Assembly: GCF_025917005.1 (NCBI RefSeq)
Contig: NZ_CP078091.1
Coordinates: forward strand, 2,914,001 to 2,978,000
Direction of reading: 5' to 3'
DNA: 64,000 nucleotides
Origin: Porphyrobacter sp. ULC335
GTDB taxonomy: Bacteria > Pseudomonadota > Alphaproteobacteria > Sphingomonadales > Sphingomonadaceae
In this document: one piece after another, positions 1 through 8,246 of the stretch
How positions within the stretch are numbered: position 1 is the stretch's first letter
Layout: every line of letters starts with the position of its first letter
Notes under the pieces: model-generated
Told to the model about the DNA's origin: nothing
Seen by the model: the letters and a program-made list of their open reading frames with translations, nothing else
Database searches by the model: none
Made by a program: the position numbers and the translations under genes

Positions 1-390
1 AACGACAATCTCGGCGAGTTCGGCAATCCGGAATGGATCGCCAATCTCGGCGTGACCTGGAACAAGGACGCCTTCACGCTCGGCTGGAGCGGGCGGTTCG
101 AAAGCAGCCAGCTTTCGCCCGGTGTCGACAACATCGAGGTCGTCGACGTGGTGATCGAAGGCGGCAAGGTCGTCGTCAAGCCCGACAACGGCTTCGTGCC
201 GCTGGTGCAGCGCGACACCGGCAGCTCGATGGTGAGCGACTTCTTCGGCAGCTACGACTTCTCGGACAAGTTCAGCCTCTATGGCGGTATCAACAACGCC
301 TTCGACCGCGATCCCTACCTCGGCAGCCTGGTGCGTCCGATCGGTGTGCGCGGCCGGTTCTTCTACGTCGGCATCCGCGGCTCGTTCTGA
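1..390 (+). CDS. TonB-dependent receptor, C-terminal fragment (gene starts outside the window)
   Basis: The frame is open from base 1 and ends in TGA at 388-390, leaving about 129 residues. The translation alternates short polar and aromatic strands (for example FSLYGGINNAFDRDPYL near the end) and finishes VGIRGSF. A terminal Phe after an amphipathic strand is the signature of an outer-membrane beta-barrel read by the BAM machinery, and GGINNAFDRDP matches the usual last-but-one strand of TonB-dependent receptors. It would sit in the outer membrane and import a bulky substrate using TonB energy. The substrate cannot be inferred because the plug domain and upstream neighbours are missing. A strong terminator follows within 25 bases, so this is the last gene of its transcript. 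Confidence 0.85.
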   Translation, partial: NDNLGEFGNPEWIANLGVTWNKDAFTLGWSGRFESSQLSPGVDNIEVVDVVIEGGKVVVKPDNGFVPLVQRDTGSSMVSDFFGSYDFSDKFSLYGGINNAFDRDPYLGSLVRPIGVRGRFFYVGIRGSF

Positions 391-411
391 GGTCTGAGGA
401 CTGACAAAAAA

Positions 412-443
412 GGGGCGGGACAGCTTATCGGCTGTCCCGCCCC
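412..443. terminator. Bidirectional intrinsic terminator
   Basis: A perfect 13-bp inverted repeat (GGGGCGGGACAGC, 6-base loop TTATCG, GCTGTCCCGCCCC) is followed by TTCTCGTTT on the plus strand and preceded by a run of six A, which becomes a U tract for transcripts from the right. It lies between the stops of the convergent TonB receptor and acyl-CoA dehydrogenase genes and should end both. Confidence 0.9.
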
Positions 444-471
444 TTCTCGTTTGCTGTGCGGTTGGTCTCGC

Positions 472-1638
472 TTATTCGTAAGTCCCCAGCAGCGCGCGGG
501 CGACGACCCAGTTGTGGATCTCGCTCGGGCCATCATAGATGCGCATGGTGCGCAGCTTGTTGCTCATCAGGTACAGCGGCAGTTCGCGCGTCATCCCCAT
601 CCCGCCGAACAGCTGCATCGCGTGATCGACGATCTCGTAGGCGCTCTCGGTGCAGAAGCTCTTGATCATCGAGATTTCGCTGCGGGTGTCACGCCCCTCG
701 TCGATCTTCCACGCGCAGTCATAGGTCATCAGCCGCATCGCGTGGATCTTGGTCGCGGCGTCGGCGATCCAGTTCTGCACCGTCTGGCGCGATGACAGCG
801 GCTTGCCGAAGGTGGTGCGCTGCGGCGCGTAATCGATCATCATCTCCATCGCGCGCTGCGCCATGCCGATCGACCATGATGCCATCTCGATCCGCCGCGT
901 GCCCAGCCGCACCTGCATCGGCGCGAAGCCCTGACCGCGTGTGCCCAGCAGCTTCCAGCCCGGCACCCGGCAATCGTCGAGCGCGATTTCATAGGTCGCC
1001 GTGCCATCGATCATCGGGATCTTGCGCAGCACGTTGAAGCCGGGCGTGTCACGGTCGACAAGAAAGGCCGACATGCCGTTGCGGCCATTGGGGTTCTTGT
1101 CGGTGACCGCCATCAGGATCGTGAAATCGGCCTCGGCGCCCTTGGTGATCCAGATCTTGCGGCCGTTGATGATCCAGTCGTCGCCGTCCTGCACCGCAGT
1201 GGTCTTCATCCCCTGCGGGTCGGCGCCTGCACCGGGTTCCGAAATGCCGATCGCGCTGATCGTCTCGCCGCGCACATAGGGTTCGAGATAGGCTTCGCGC
1301 TGGCGCTCATCGGCGGCAACCATCAGCATCCGCAGGTTCGGCGAATCGGGCGGGAGGTAATAGGGGACGACCGTCTTGCCGAGCTCCTCGCTGACGCCGA
1401 CCATCGCCACCATGGGCAGGTTCATGCCTCCCACTTCCTCGGGCGCATCCAGGCCCCACAGGCCCAGTTCGCGGCTGACGGCATCGACCTTGGCGGTCTC
1501 CTCGGCGTTGAGATAGGTGCCCTCGCCCTTGTTCTCGCGGGCCATAACGGTCTGTTCGAAGGGCATCAGCTGATCGCGCACGAACTTGCCGACCAGCTCC
1601 TTGAGCATCGCGTGTTCGTGGCTGAGCTCGAAATTCAT
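472..1638 (-). CDS. Acyl-CoA dehydrogenase family protein
   Basis: The 388-residue protein has the normal acyl-CoA dehydrogenase length and order: helical N-terminus, beta domain with the FAD/substrate signature ISEPGAGADP near residue 135 and KIWITKGAEADF near 160, then the C-terminal helical domain with RTTFGKPLSS and FGGMGMTRE. It would be a cytoplasmic flavoprotein oxidising an acyl-CoA to the enoyl-CoA with electrons passed to ETF. The segment IYDGPSEIHN near the C-terminus carries Asp where medium-chain enzymes have the catalytic Glu (YEG), a substitution also seen in ACAD10/11-like bacterial enzymes, so the substrate may not be a simple fatty acyl-CoA. The ATG at 1638 (MNFELSHEH) was chosen because the fold starts there; the longer reading adds a non-homologous N-terminus. 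No beta-oxidation partners are adjacent. Confidence 0.93.
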   Translation of the reverse strand: MNFELSHEHAMLKELVGKFVRDQLMPFEQTVMARENKGEGTYLNAEETAKVDAVSRELGLWGLDAPEEVGGMNLPMVAMVGVSEELGKTVVPYYLPPDSPNLRMLMVAADERQREAYLEPYVRGETISAIGISEPGAGADPQGMKTTAVQDGDDWIINGRKIWITKGAEADFTILMAVTDKNPNGRNGMSAFLVDRDTPGFNVLRKIPMIDGTATYEIALDDCRVPGWKLLGTRGQGFAPMQVRLGTRRIEMASWSIGMAQRAMEMMIDYAPQRTTFGKPLSSRQTVQNWIADAATKIHAMRLMTYDCAWKIDEGRDTRSEISMIKSFCTESAYEIVDHAMQLFGGMGMTRELPLYLMSNKLRTMRIYDGPSEIHNWVVARALLGTYE

Positions 1639-1788
1639 GTCTCTCTCGTCCCTGTCCTTGTGGGGTTTGCGGCGCCCCTGACACCACACATTACGCAAGC
1701 TGTCACCCGCAGGATTGAGGAGGAAGGGCAAATTCCTGCCGGTGACACGCCCGCTTGACCAATGATGCGAAGTTACATAGCTTCAAGC

Positions 1789-1812
1789 GTGCAAATATGC
1801 AGGAGTTTGCAT
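1789..1812. promoter_or_regulatory. Operator-like inverted repeat in front of the first ArsR gene
   Basis: TGCAAA (1790-1795) and TTTGCA (1806-1811) form a perfect inverted repeat with a 10-base spacer, ending 17 bases before the ArsR start at 1829. The left half extends to GTGCAAAT (1789-1796), an 8-mer that recurs upstream of the second ArsR gene at 4997-5004. The position suits autoregulation by an ArsR dimer. Binding is inferred. Confidence 0.5.
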
Positions 1813-1828
1813 CTTTGAGGAGAGCGTC

Positions 1829-2194
1829 ATGCCCAGCAGGCTGATCGTATCGCGCGAACTCGCCGATCTGTTCCGGCTGCTCGCCCATGCCGACCGTCTG
1901 CGTTTGGTCGAGGAATTGCGGCTGGGCGAGAAAGACGTGACCGGCCTTGCCGCCGCGCTCGATCTGCCCGCCACCCGCGTTTCCCAGCACCTTGCCCTGC
2001 TCCGCGCCCAGCGGCTCGTTGAAGAGCGGCGCGATGGGCGCAACCACTTCTACTGCCTGTCCCGCCCCCACCTTGCCGACTGGATCATCGACGCGCTGCC
2101 CTTCGTCGATATCCGCCAGCGGCTGGAGGAGGCCGAACATATCGACGCCGCGCGCGCCCTGTGGAGCGTGCCGGACCCCAATTCGTCTCACTGA
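1829..2194 (+). CDS. ArsR-family transcriptional regulator (first of two paralogues)
   Basis: The 121-residue protein is a compact winged helix-turn-helix of ArsR size, with the recognition helix region TRVSQHLALLRAQRLVEE around residues 49-66. It lacks the CxC metal-binding pair of classical ArsR/SmtB sensors and has only one Cys, so a metal signal is unlikely. It begins MPSR and aligns without gaps to the regulator at 4544-4909, sharing roughly a third of positions including the whole TRVSQHL helix. It is followed after 25 bases by carbonic anhydrase and then SulP, so it probably controls that operon and itself through the repeat at 1789-1812. The spacing GAGGAGAGCGTC before ATG gives a good ribosome site. 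Confidence 0.9.
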   Translation: MPSRLIVSRELADLFRLLAHADRLRLVEELRLGEKDVTGLAAALDLPATRVSQHLALLRAQRLVEERRDGRNHFYCLSRPHLADWIIDALPFVDIRQRLEEAEHIDAARALWSVPDPNSSH

Positions 2195-2219
2195 CAGACC
2201 TATCGAAAGGATACCCCGA

Positions 2220-2885
2220 ATGCCCAGTTTTGCCCAAGGCGTGGTCAAGTTCCAGCGCGAGGTCTTTCCCGAGAAGCAGGAACTGTTCGAACGCCTCAGC
2301 ACCGGCCAGAGCCCCGAAGCGCTGTTCATCACCTGCTCGGACAGCCGGATCGAGACCGCGATGCTCACCCAGACCGATCCGGGTGAACTGTTCATCTGCC
2401 GCAACGCGGGCAACATCGTCCCCCCGCATACCAACCAGACTGGCGGCATGACCGCCTCGATCGAATTCGCGATCGGCGCGCTGCGCATCCCCAACATCGT
2501 GATCTGCGGCCACACTGAATGCGGCGCGATGAAGGGGGCGATGAACCGCGCCGCGTTGACCAACCTGCCGCACGTGCGCGAATGGCTCGGCTATTCGCAG
2601 GGCGCGGTCGATATAGTCGAGGCGATTGGCGCAGGGCTCGACCCGGATGCCAAGATGCGGATGCTGCTCGAACAGAACGTCATCCTGCAATTGCAGCACC
2701 TCAAGACCCACCCGACGGTCGCCGTGGCGCTGGCGCAGAAGGCGGTGAAACTGCACGGCTGGGTCTACGACATCAAGACCGGCGAAGTGTCGGCCTTTGA
2801 CGACGCCACCGGCACCTGGGTTTCGGTCGAAGAGCGTTACGCTGCCGACCTCGCCAACTCGGTGATCGCGCACCACGCCTGCTAA
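2220..2885 (+). CDS. Beta-class carbonic anhydrase
   Basis: The 221-residue protein carries the beta-carbonic anhydrase zinc site: CSDSRI (Cys39, Asp41, Arg43) and CGHTECGAMKG (His98, Cys101), plus CRNAGNIV. It interconverts CO2 and bicarbonate in the cytoplasm. The start ATG at 2220 has AAAGGAT upstream; a longer reading frame into the ArsR gene has no family similarity. It lies between ArsR and a SulP transporter, an arrangement expected when the anhydrase processes bicarbonate brought in by the transporter. Confidence 0.96.
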   Translation: MPSFAQGVVKFQREVFPEKQELFERLSTGQSPEALFITCSDSRIETAMLTQTDPGELFICRNAGNIVPPHTNQTGGMTASIEFAIGALRIPNIVICGHTECGAMKGAMNRAALTNLPHVREWLGYSQGAVDIVEAIGAGLDPDAKMRMLLEQNVILQLQHLKTHPTVAVALAQKAVKLHGWVYDIKTGEVSAFDDATGTWVSVEERYAADLANSVIAHHAC

Positions 2886-2960
2886 CACGAGTGTAGGCTG
2901 CCCCCTCGGCCCGCCCTCCTCCCTGCCCATGACAATTCCTTCCCACGGAGCCGCCCCGCT

Positions 2961-4529
2961 ATGCTCGCCCCTGCTGCCGACCGCCTGACGCCTGCCGTGA
3001 TGGGGCGTGATTTCCTTGCCTCTATCGTGGTGTTTCTGGTCGCCCTTCCGCTGTGCATGGGCATCGCGATTGCCTCGGGCGCGCCGCCCGCGCTGGGGCT
3101 GGTCACCGGGATCGTCGGCGGGTTGGTGGTGGGCAGCCTTGCCGGATCGCCCTTGCAGGTCAGCGGGCCTGCGGCAGGCATGGCGGTGCTGGTCTATCAG
3201 CTGGTGCAGGAACACGGCCTCATCATGCTCGGTGTGGTCGGGTTGATTGCGGGCGCGCTGCAATTGCTGGCGGGCGTGTTCCGGCTGGGCCAGTGGTTCC
3301 GGGCGATTTCGCCTTCCGTGATCCACGGGATGCTGGCGGGGATCGGCGTGTTGATCCTGTTCTCGCAGCTGCACGTGATGCTCGACGATGCCCCGCGCGC
3401 CAACGGGTTGCTCAACATCGCAGCCATTCCCGAAGCGATCATCAAGGTCTTCCCGGTTGACGGTTCGGTGCATCACCTCGCGGCGATGGCGGGGATCGTT
3501 ACCATCGCCACCATCGTGCTGTGGAACCAGTTCAAGCCCAAGAAGCTCGCGCTGATCCCGGGGCCGCTGCTTGGCGTGCTGGTCGGCACCGCCTTCGCGA
3601 TTGCCTTTGCCTTGCCGATCACGCTGGTGGAACTGCCCGCGACGCTGACGAGCGGCCTCAACATTCCGACGGCCGAGGCTTTCGCCGGCATCACCAACCC
3701 CGACATTCTGACGCTCGGCCTGGTCTTCGCCTTCGTCGCCAGCGCAGAGACGCTGCTGTGCGCCACGGCGGTCGACAAGATGCACGTCGGCACGCGCACC
3801 GATTACGATAAGGAACTGCGCGCGCAGGGCATCGGCAACATGATCTGCGGCGGACTTGGCGCGCTGCCGATGACCGGCGTGATCGTCCGCTCTGCCGCCA
3901 ATGTCGAAGCGGGGGCAACCACGCGCATATCGGCAATCCTGCACGGCGGGTGGCTGCTGCTGGCGGTCGCCGCCTTCCCCTTCATCCTCAACGAAATCCC
4001 GACCTCGGTGCTGGCCGCGATCCTTGTCTATACCGGGTACAAGCTGGTCAACGTCGCGCAGATCCGCAAGATCGCCGAATTCGGACGTCAGGAGCTGGTG
4101 ATCTACTTCGCAACGCTGATCGGGGTGGTGGCGATTGATCTTCTGACCGGCGTGGTGCTCGGCTTCGGCCTTGCCACGCTAAAGCTGGTCTACACCTTCT
4201 CGCACCTCGACATCCGGCGCGAGCATGATGCCGAGACCAACCGCGTCGATCTGTGGATGACGGGTTCGGCGACGTTCTTCTCGATCCCGCAGCTTGGACA
4301 GGCGCTCGAAAGCTCGCCCTTCGGGTCAGAGGTGCACATCCATGTCGAGATGCTCGATTATATCGACCACGCCTGTCTGGAGATGCTGTCTTCTTGGGAG
4401 AAGCTGCACCAGAGCACCGGCGGAACGCTGGTGGTCGAATGGCGCGAACTGGTCGAACGCTACGGACGGCGCTCGGAAGATCCGACCAAGACCGATATTC
4501 CCGGCCTGATGATCCGCCCCGCGGCCTGA
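2961..4529 (+). CDS. SulP-family anion (probably bicarbonate) transporter
   Basis: The 522-residue inner-membrane protein begins its membrane part with a Sulfate_transp-type segment (SIVVFLVALPLCMGIAIASG, then GIVGGLVVG and QVSGPAAG) and has about ten to twelve hydrophobic helices, ending in a roughly 100-residue soluble C-terminal region from about residue 420 resembling a STAS domain. SulP proteins move sulfate, bicarbonate or dicarboxylates. Its pairing with carbonic anhydrase 75 bases upstream and the absence of sulfate-assimilation genes favour bicarbonate. The gene runs convergently into the second ArsR gene, with 14 bases between stops. Confidence 0.9.
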   Translation: MLAPAADRLTPAVMGRDFLASIVVFLVALPLCMGIAIASGAPPALGLVTGIVGGLVVGSLAGSPLQVSGPAAGMAVLVYQLVQEHGLIMLGVVGLIAGALQLLAGVFRLGQWFRAISPSVIHGMLAGIGVLILFSQLHVMLDDAPRANGLLNIAAIPEAIIKVFPVDGSVHHLAAMAGIVTIATIVLWNQFKPKKLALIPGPLLGVLVGTAFAIAFALPITLVELPATLTSGLNIPTAEAFAGITNPDILTLGLVFAFVASAETLLCATAVDKMHVGTRTDYDKELRAQGIGNMICGGLGALPMTGVIVRSAANVEAGATTRISAILHGGWLLLAVAAFPFILNEIPTSVLAAILVYTGYKLVNVAQIRKIAEFGRQELVIYFATLIGVVAIDLLTGVVLGFGLATLKLVYTFSHLDIRREHDAETNRVDLWMTGSATFFSIPQLGQALESSPFGSEVHIHVEMLDYIDHACLEMLSSWEKLHQSTGGTLVVEWRELVERYGRRSEDPTKTDIPGLMIRPAA

Positions 4530-4543
4530 CGCGGGCGGAGGAG

Positions 4544-4909
4544 TCAGATAGCGGGTTCGGTAGCCTCGGCCTGCCACAGCTGCTTGGCGTGCTGGATATC
4601 GACCGGGGTCGCGCGGCTCAGGCGGTGGGCGATAAAATCGATGCCTTCGATCAGCCACAACGCCAGATCGGGCTGGGCCAGGCGGTAAACGCGCTTCTGG
4701 CCGTGCGTCTCGGTCTCGACCAGTGCGATCGCGCGCAGCACACCCAGATGCTGCGACACACGCGTCGGCGAAATTTCCAGAGCGTCGCCAATATCGTTCA
4801 CCGTCATCTCGCCCGCTTGCAGCTTGAGCAACAGGCGAATGCGGTCCGGATGGGAAATCTGCCGCAGCACATGTGCCAATTCATTTGCAACGATCTTGCG
4901 GCTTGGCAT
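4544..4909 (-). CDS. ArsR-family transcriptional regulator (second paralogue)
   Basis: This 121-residue winged-helix protein has the same length as the regulator at 1829-2194, the same MPSR start and the same TRVSQHL recognition helix, and aligns with it without gaps through the final helix (LWQA against LWSV). It too lacks the metal-binding CxC motif. The ATG at 4909 was preferred to the longer frame because AGAAAGG lies just upstream and because the paralogue starts at the same residue. It faces the SulP gene. The two regulators therefore bracket carbonic anhydrase and SulP, suggesting they sense related signals or form a heterodimer; that is inference. Confidence 0.9.
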   Translation of the reverse strand: MPSRKIVANELAHVLRQISHPDRIRLLLKLQAGEMTVNDIGDALEISPTRVSQHLGVLRAIALVETETHGQKRVYRLAQPDLALWLIEGIDFIAHRLSRATPVDIQHAKQLWQAEATEPAI

Positions 4910-4946
4910 GGAAACGACCTTTCTGGCGGGACGAAACGAGCGATTT

Positions 4947-6065
4947 TCAGGACACAACGCGTAAGCCGGGCACTTGGCTCCCAACAATTGCATTTTGTGC
5001 AAATTTTAATGCGCGCCAGCCCTGCTGCGGGCGGCGGCTGGCGGCGGAATCCTGCCCCAGCAGGGCGAGAAACTCGCTATCGCGCACTTCCTTGGCATAG
5101 GGCGCATCGCCGCCGCGACCGGTCGTGGTGACGCCGCTATCGCGCAGCCGCGACCACGCGTCATGCAACCGCCACGCCGCGCGGCCCGCGCCCGCTTCGT
5201 GCAAGGTCAGCGCCAGTGCATGGATCAGCGCCGGTGCATCAAGCGGTGAGCGGGTCATCGCCTCGCCCGGCGTTTCGCTGGTCACCAGGCGGAGATGGTC
5301 TTGCGCGAACCACAGCATCGGCCATGCCTTGCGCACGCCGCTGGCCTCGGCCAGCAGGGTGAAGATGATGCTGCGCACATCGGGCATGGCGATGATCGCA
5401 TCCCACGGCGCGCGGCCCGACATCAGCGGCGCAAGCGCGTCCTCGATCGTGAGGATATCCAGCTCCAGCCCCTCGCGGGTCAGCCCCTTGCCCGCAGCCA
5501 GCAGCTGCCGGGCGAGCGCATTGCGCTGGCGGGCATGGAGGATGATCGCCACCCGCTCGCGCCCTTCGGCCCGCGCCGTGCGGAGCATCGCCTTCATCAC
5601 CGCGGCGCGCGGCAGTGGGGCGCTTCCCGCTTCCTCGGCGATGCAGGTGGCGGGGTGCGGGCTCATCAGCACCACATCGATCCCGCTCTGGCCCGGCGCA
5701 CAGCCGCGTGCGTGTTCGATCAGATAGCTGGCAACAAATTGCGCTTCGGGCAGCCCGGGAAGGCCGCCATGCTGGAAGGCGGCCGGGCTCCAGCCGATCC
5801 ACGGTGCAAAGACCGGCGCAGGGCGCGAGCCTTGCCCGCCAGCCAGCGCCCACTCCGCCATCCGCGGCAGGCGGCCGCGCGCGGCAGGCGCATATTCGGC
5901 GTCGATCCCCAGCCACGTCAGCAAACCGTCGATCCCCGCCTGCCAGTCTTCCGGCACCGCATGACCCGGCTGCGCCAAGCGGAAGCGCGATGTCACCAAT
6001 GTGAGCTGCGGCGCGCGATGACTGGCGTTCGGGAAGCTGTCTGTGATCTGACTGCTCTGGTCCAT
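4947..6065 (-). CDS. Divergent isocitrate/isopropylmalate-dehydrogenase-like protein, probably not catalytic
   Basis: This 372-residue protein resembles the decarboxylating beta-hydroxyacid dehydrogenase fold by eye. GIDVVLM near 128 matches the DLVIVREN strand; ARAEGRERVAIILH (164-177) matches the YARxxGRxRVTxxHK segment; APWDAIIAMPDV (219-230) matches FDVIVTxNxxGDILSD; and DAPALIHALALTLHEAG followed by GVTTTGRGGDAPYAKEVRDS (311-330) matches the C-terminal NPTALLxSAxMxLxHLG and DLGGTATTSEFTDA segments. The catalytic Lys of HKANI and the metal-binding Asp residues of GDILSD are absent, so enzyme activity is doubtful. The start at 6065 has GAAGGACC upstream. It precedes the ArsR gene in the same direction by 37 bases, and its 3' end contains that gene's operator-like site. 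The CDS is fairly sure; the family assignment is not. Confidence 0.6.
   Translation of the reverse strand: MDQSSQITDSFPNASHRAPQLTLVTSRFRLAQPGHAVPEDWQAGIDGLLTWLGIDAEYAPAARGRLPRMAEWALAGGQGSRPAPVFAPWIGWSPAAFQHGGLPGLPEAQFVASYLIEHARGCAPGQSGIDVVLMSPHPATCIAEEAGSAPLPRAAVMKAMLRTARAEGRERVAIILHARQRNALARQLLAAGKGLTREGLELDILTIEDALAPLMSGRAPWDAIIAMPDVRSIIFTLLAEASGVRKAWPMLWFAQDHLRLVTSETPGEAMTRSPLDAPALIHALALTLHEAGAGRAAWRLHDAWSRLRDSGVTTTGRGGDAPYAKEVRDSEFLALLGQDSAASRRPQQGWRALKFAQNAIVGSQVPGLRVVS
4988..5004. promoter_or_regulatory. Operator-like inverted repeat upstream of the second ArsR gene
   Basis: TTGCA-N5-TGCAA (4988-5002) is a perfect inverted repeat and overlaps GTGCAAAT (4997-5004), the same 8-mer found in front of the first ArsR gene. 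It lies about 80 bases upstream of the ArsR start at 4909, inside the 3' end of the neighbouring gene. A shared operator is inferred from motif and position only. Confidence 0.45.
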
Positions 6066-6133
6066 GCGCCGGTCCTTCAGGTGTGGGGAGGAGAAGTAGG
6101 GGCCTGTTAGACGCGCCGAGATGATCAGAAAAA

Positions 6134-6176
6134 TTCAATCTTTCTTCGCAAACGTTCCATAATATGAATGATTGAA
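6134..6176. promoter_or_regulatory. Inverted repeat in the divergent region upstream of the alkylsulfatase
   Basis: TTCAATC (6134-6140) and GATTGAA (6170-6176) are perfect inverted arms 29 bases apart in the AT-rich part of the 197-base region between two divergent genes. It could be a paired regulator site or a weak hairpin; nothing identifies the binder. Confidence 0.25.
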
Positions 6177-6262
6177 GACATGTGTCCCTGTTCAACCTGC
6201 CGCTTGAAACTGTGTCGCTGCACGGGCATCACAGGCGCGGGAGAAGAGGGGTAACAACAACA

Positions 6263-8230
6263 ATGAATATTGCAGGATTGCGCGCAGGCGCGGCGCTCGC
6301 ACTGGTTGTGGCGGCGCAAGCAGGCGCATCAGCGCAGGACGCGCCCGCCGGGGCGACCCAGGCCACCCGCTTCGAGCATCTCGTGACAGCGAAGGCGCTT
6401 CCGCCCGAAGGCACGCGCGATGCGGATTTTTCTACCCGCGGCTTCCTTGCCACCCGCGCCGATCCGGTGATTCTGGATGCCAATGGCAAGCCGGTCTGGA
6501 ACCTTGACGCCTATGCCTTCGTCACCGGCCCCGCGCCCGAGACGGTGAACCCCAGCCTGTGGCGACACATGACCCATCTCAAGCATCACGGGCTGTATCA
6601 GGTGACCGCCAACGTGTGGCAGGTGCGCGGGTTCGATGTGTCGAACATGACGATCATCCGCGGCGCGACCGGCTGGATCATCATCGACCCGCTGACCAGC
6701 ACAGAAGCCGCCAAGGCAGCGCTTGATGTGGTCAACCAGACCTTGGGCGAGCGGCCGGTCAGCGCAGTGATCTATTCGCACAGCCACGGCGACCACTTCG
6801 GCGGCGTGCGCGGCGTGGTCGATGCCGAGGCGGTCAAGGCGGGCCGCGTACCGGTGATCGCGCCCAAGGGCTTCATGGAGGAAGCGACGTCGGAAAACGT
6901 CATGGCAGGCGGCGCGATGATGCGCCGTGCCTCCTACCAGTTCGGCACCGGCCTTGCCCCCGGCGTGACCGCACAGATGGGCAGCGGCATCGGCAAGGGG
7001 ATTTCGGCAGGCACCCTGTCGCTGATCCCGCCAACCGACACCATCGCCGCAACCGGCGAGACGCGGGTGGTGGACGGCGTTGGGCTCGAATTCCAGATGG
7101 TATCAGGCACCGAAGCTCCCGCGGAGTTCAACGTCTTCGTCCAGCCGGAAAAGACCTTCCTCGCCGCCGAAATCGCCACCTGCAGCCTGCACAATATCCT
7201 GACCCCGCGCGGCGCCAAGGTGCGCGACGCGCGGGCTTGGGCGCATTATCTCGATGAAGCCGCGATCCGTTACGCTCCGCAGAGCGATGCGGTGATCTCC
7301 AGCCATTGCTGGCCGATCTTTGGCCGGGCAGAAGGCACCGCATGGATCACCGCACAGCGCGACAATTACCGTTGGCTCCACGATCAGACCGTGCGGCGCA
7401 TGAACCGCGGCGAGACCATGGACGAAATCGCCGAGGCGCTCGAAAAGTCGCCGCCGCGCATCAATGGCGAGGAATGGTCGACGCGCGGATATTACGGCAC
7501 GATCAGCCACAACGCCAAGGCGATCTACCAGTTCTATCTCGGCTGGTATGATGCTGTCCCCGCAAACCTCCACCCCCACCCGCCGGTCGAGCGCGCTTAC
7601 CGGCTGGTCGAGGCGCTGGGCGGCGAGGAGCGCACCTTCGAACTGGCCGAGACCGCGTTCAAGCGGGGCGATTACCGCTGGTCATCCGACCTCCTTCAGA
7701 ACCTCGTCTTTGCCGCGCCTGAGAATGCCGCCGCCAAGGGGCTGCTGGCGAAGTCCTACGAACAACAGGGCTATCAGGCCGAAAGCGCGATCTGGCGCAA
7801 CCAGTTCCTAGCTGCGGCGAATGACCTCAGGCGCGGACGGGCCGAGGGCAGCGCGGCGCAGAGCAATGACATGGTCGCCGCGATTTCGACGCAGGAGCTG
7901 CTCGATTCCGCCGCGACCCGCTTTGCCCCCGAACGCCCCAGCGCGCGCAATTTCACCATCGCCATCGATATTCCCGACCGCAAGGAACAGGCGGCGCTGG
8001 AGGTTGGCGGGGAAGTGATGATCGGTCGCACCGGCGCGCTGCCAGCCGAGGCCGATGTCACCATCCGCGGCCCGCGCCGTGCGGTGCTGGCGCTGCTGTT
8101 CGTGAAGATGCCGGTCAGCGCGGTGCAGGCCATGCCCGGTGTCACGATCGAAGGCGATCTTGTCGCCTTGCAGACGCTGGTCGACGCGCTGGATCCGCTG
8201 CCGCACGGTTTCGACATCGTGACGCCGTGA
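6263..8230 (+). CDS. Secreted alkyl/aryl-sulfatase of the SdsA/BDS1 type (metallo-beta-lactamase fold)
   Basis: The 655-residue protein matches SdsA-type alkylsulfatases in length and order: an N-terminal signal peptide ending near SAQDAP, a metallo-beta-lactamase domain with the zinc motif SHSHGDHFGG (about residue 172), a helical dimerisation region, and a C-terminal SCP2-like domain from about 525. It hydrolyses sulfate esters such as alkyl sulfates in the periplasm, releasing sulfate and an alcohol. The ATG at 6263 follows GAGAAGAGGGG and starts directly with the signal peptide; the earlier in-frame start at 6182 would bury it. It is a single-gene unit divergent from the dehydrogenase-like gene and convergent with the GH3 gene. 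Confidence 0.9.
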   Translation: MNIAGLRAGAALALVVAAQAGASAQDAPAGATQATRFEHLVTAKALPPEGTRDADFSTRGFLATRADPVILDANGKPVWNLDAYAFVTGPAPETVNPSLWRHMTHLKHHGLYQVTANVWQVRGFDVSNMTIIRGATGWIIIDPLTSTEAAKAALDVVNQTLGERPVSAVIYSHSHGDHFGGVRGVVDAEAVKAGRVPVIAPKGFMEEATSENVMAGGAMMRRASYQFGTGLAPGVTAQMGSGIGKGISAGTLSLIPPTDTIAATGETRVVDGVGLEFQMVSGTEAPAEFNVFVQPEKTFLAAEIATCSLHNILTPRGAKVRDARAWAHYLDEAAIRYAPQSDAVISSHCWPIFGRAEGTAWITAQRDNYRWLHDQTVRRMNRGETMDEIAEALEKSPPRINGEEWSTRGYYGTISHNAKAIYQFYLGWYDAVPANLHPHPPVERAYRLVEALGGEERTFELAETAFKRGDYRWSSDLLQNLVFAAPENAAAKGLLAKSYEQQGYQAESAIWRNQFLAAANDLRRGRAEGSAAQSNDMVAAISTQELLDSAATRFAPERPSARNFTIAIDIPDRKEQAALEVGGEVMIGRTGALPAEADVTIRGPRRAVLALLFVKMPVSAVQAMPGVTIEGDLVALQTLVDALDPLPHGFDIVTP

Positions 8231-8246
8231 GGTTTGGAGGCGTGCT

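Noticed and set aside
2085-3944. Minus-strand frame of 619 codons opposite carbonic anhydrase and SulP
   Set aside because: Spans two well-supported genes and has a compositionally biased translation.
6145-6165. GCAAACGTTCCATA as a third LacI operator
   Set aside because: It has the AACGTT core but lacks the TTGA/TCAA arms of the other two sites.
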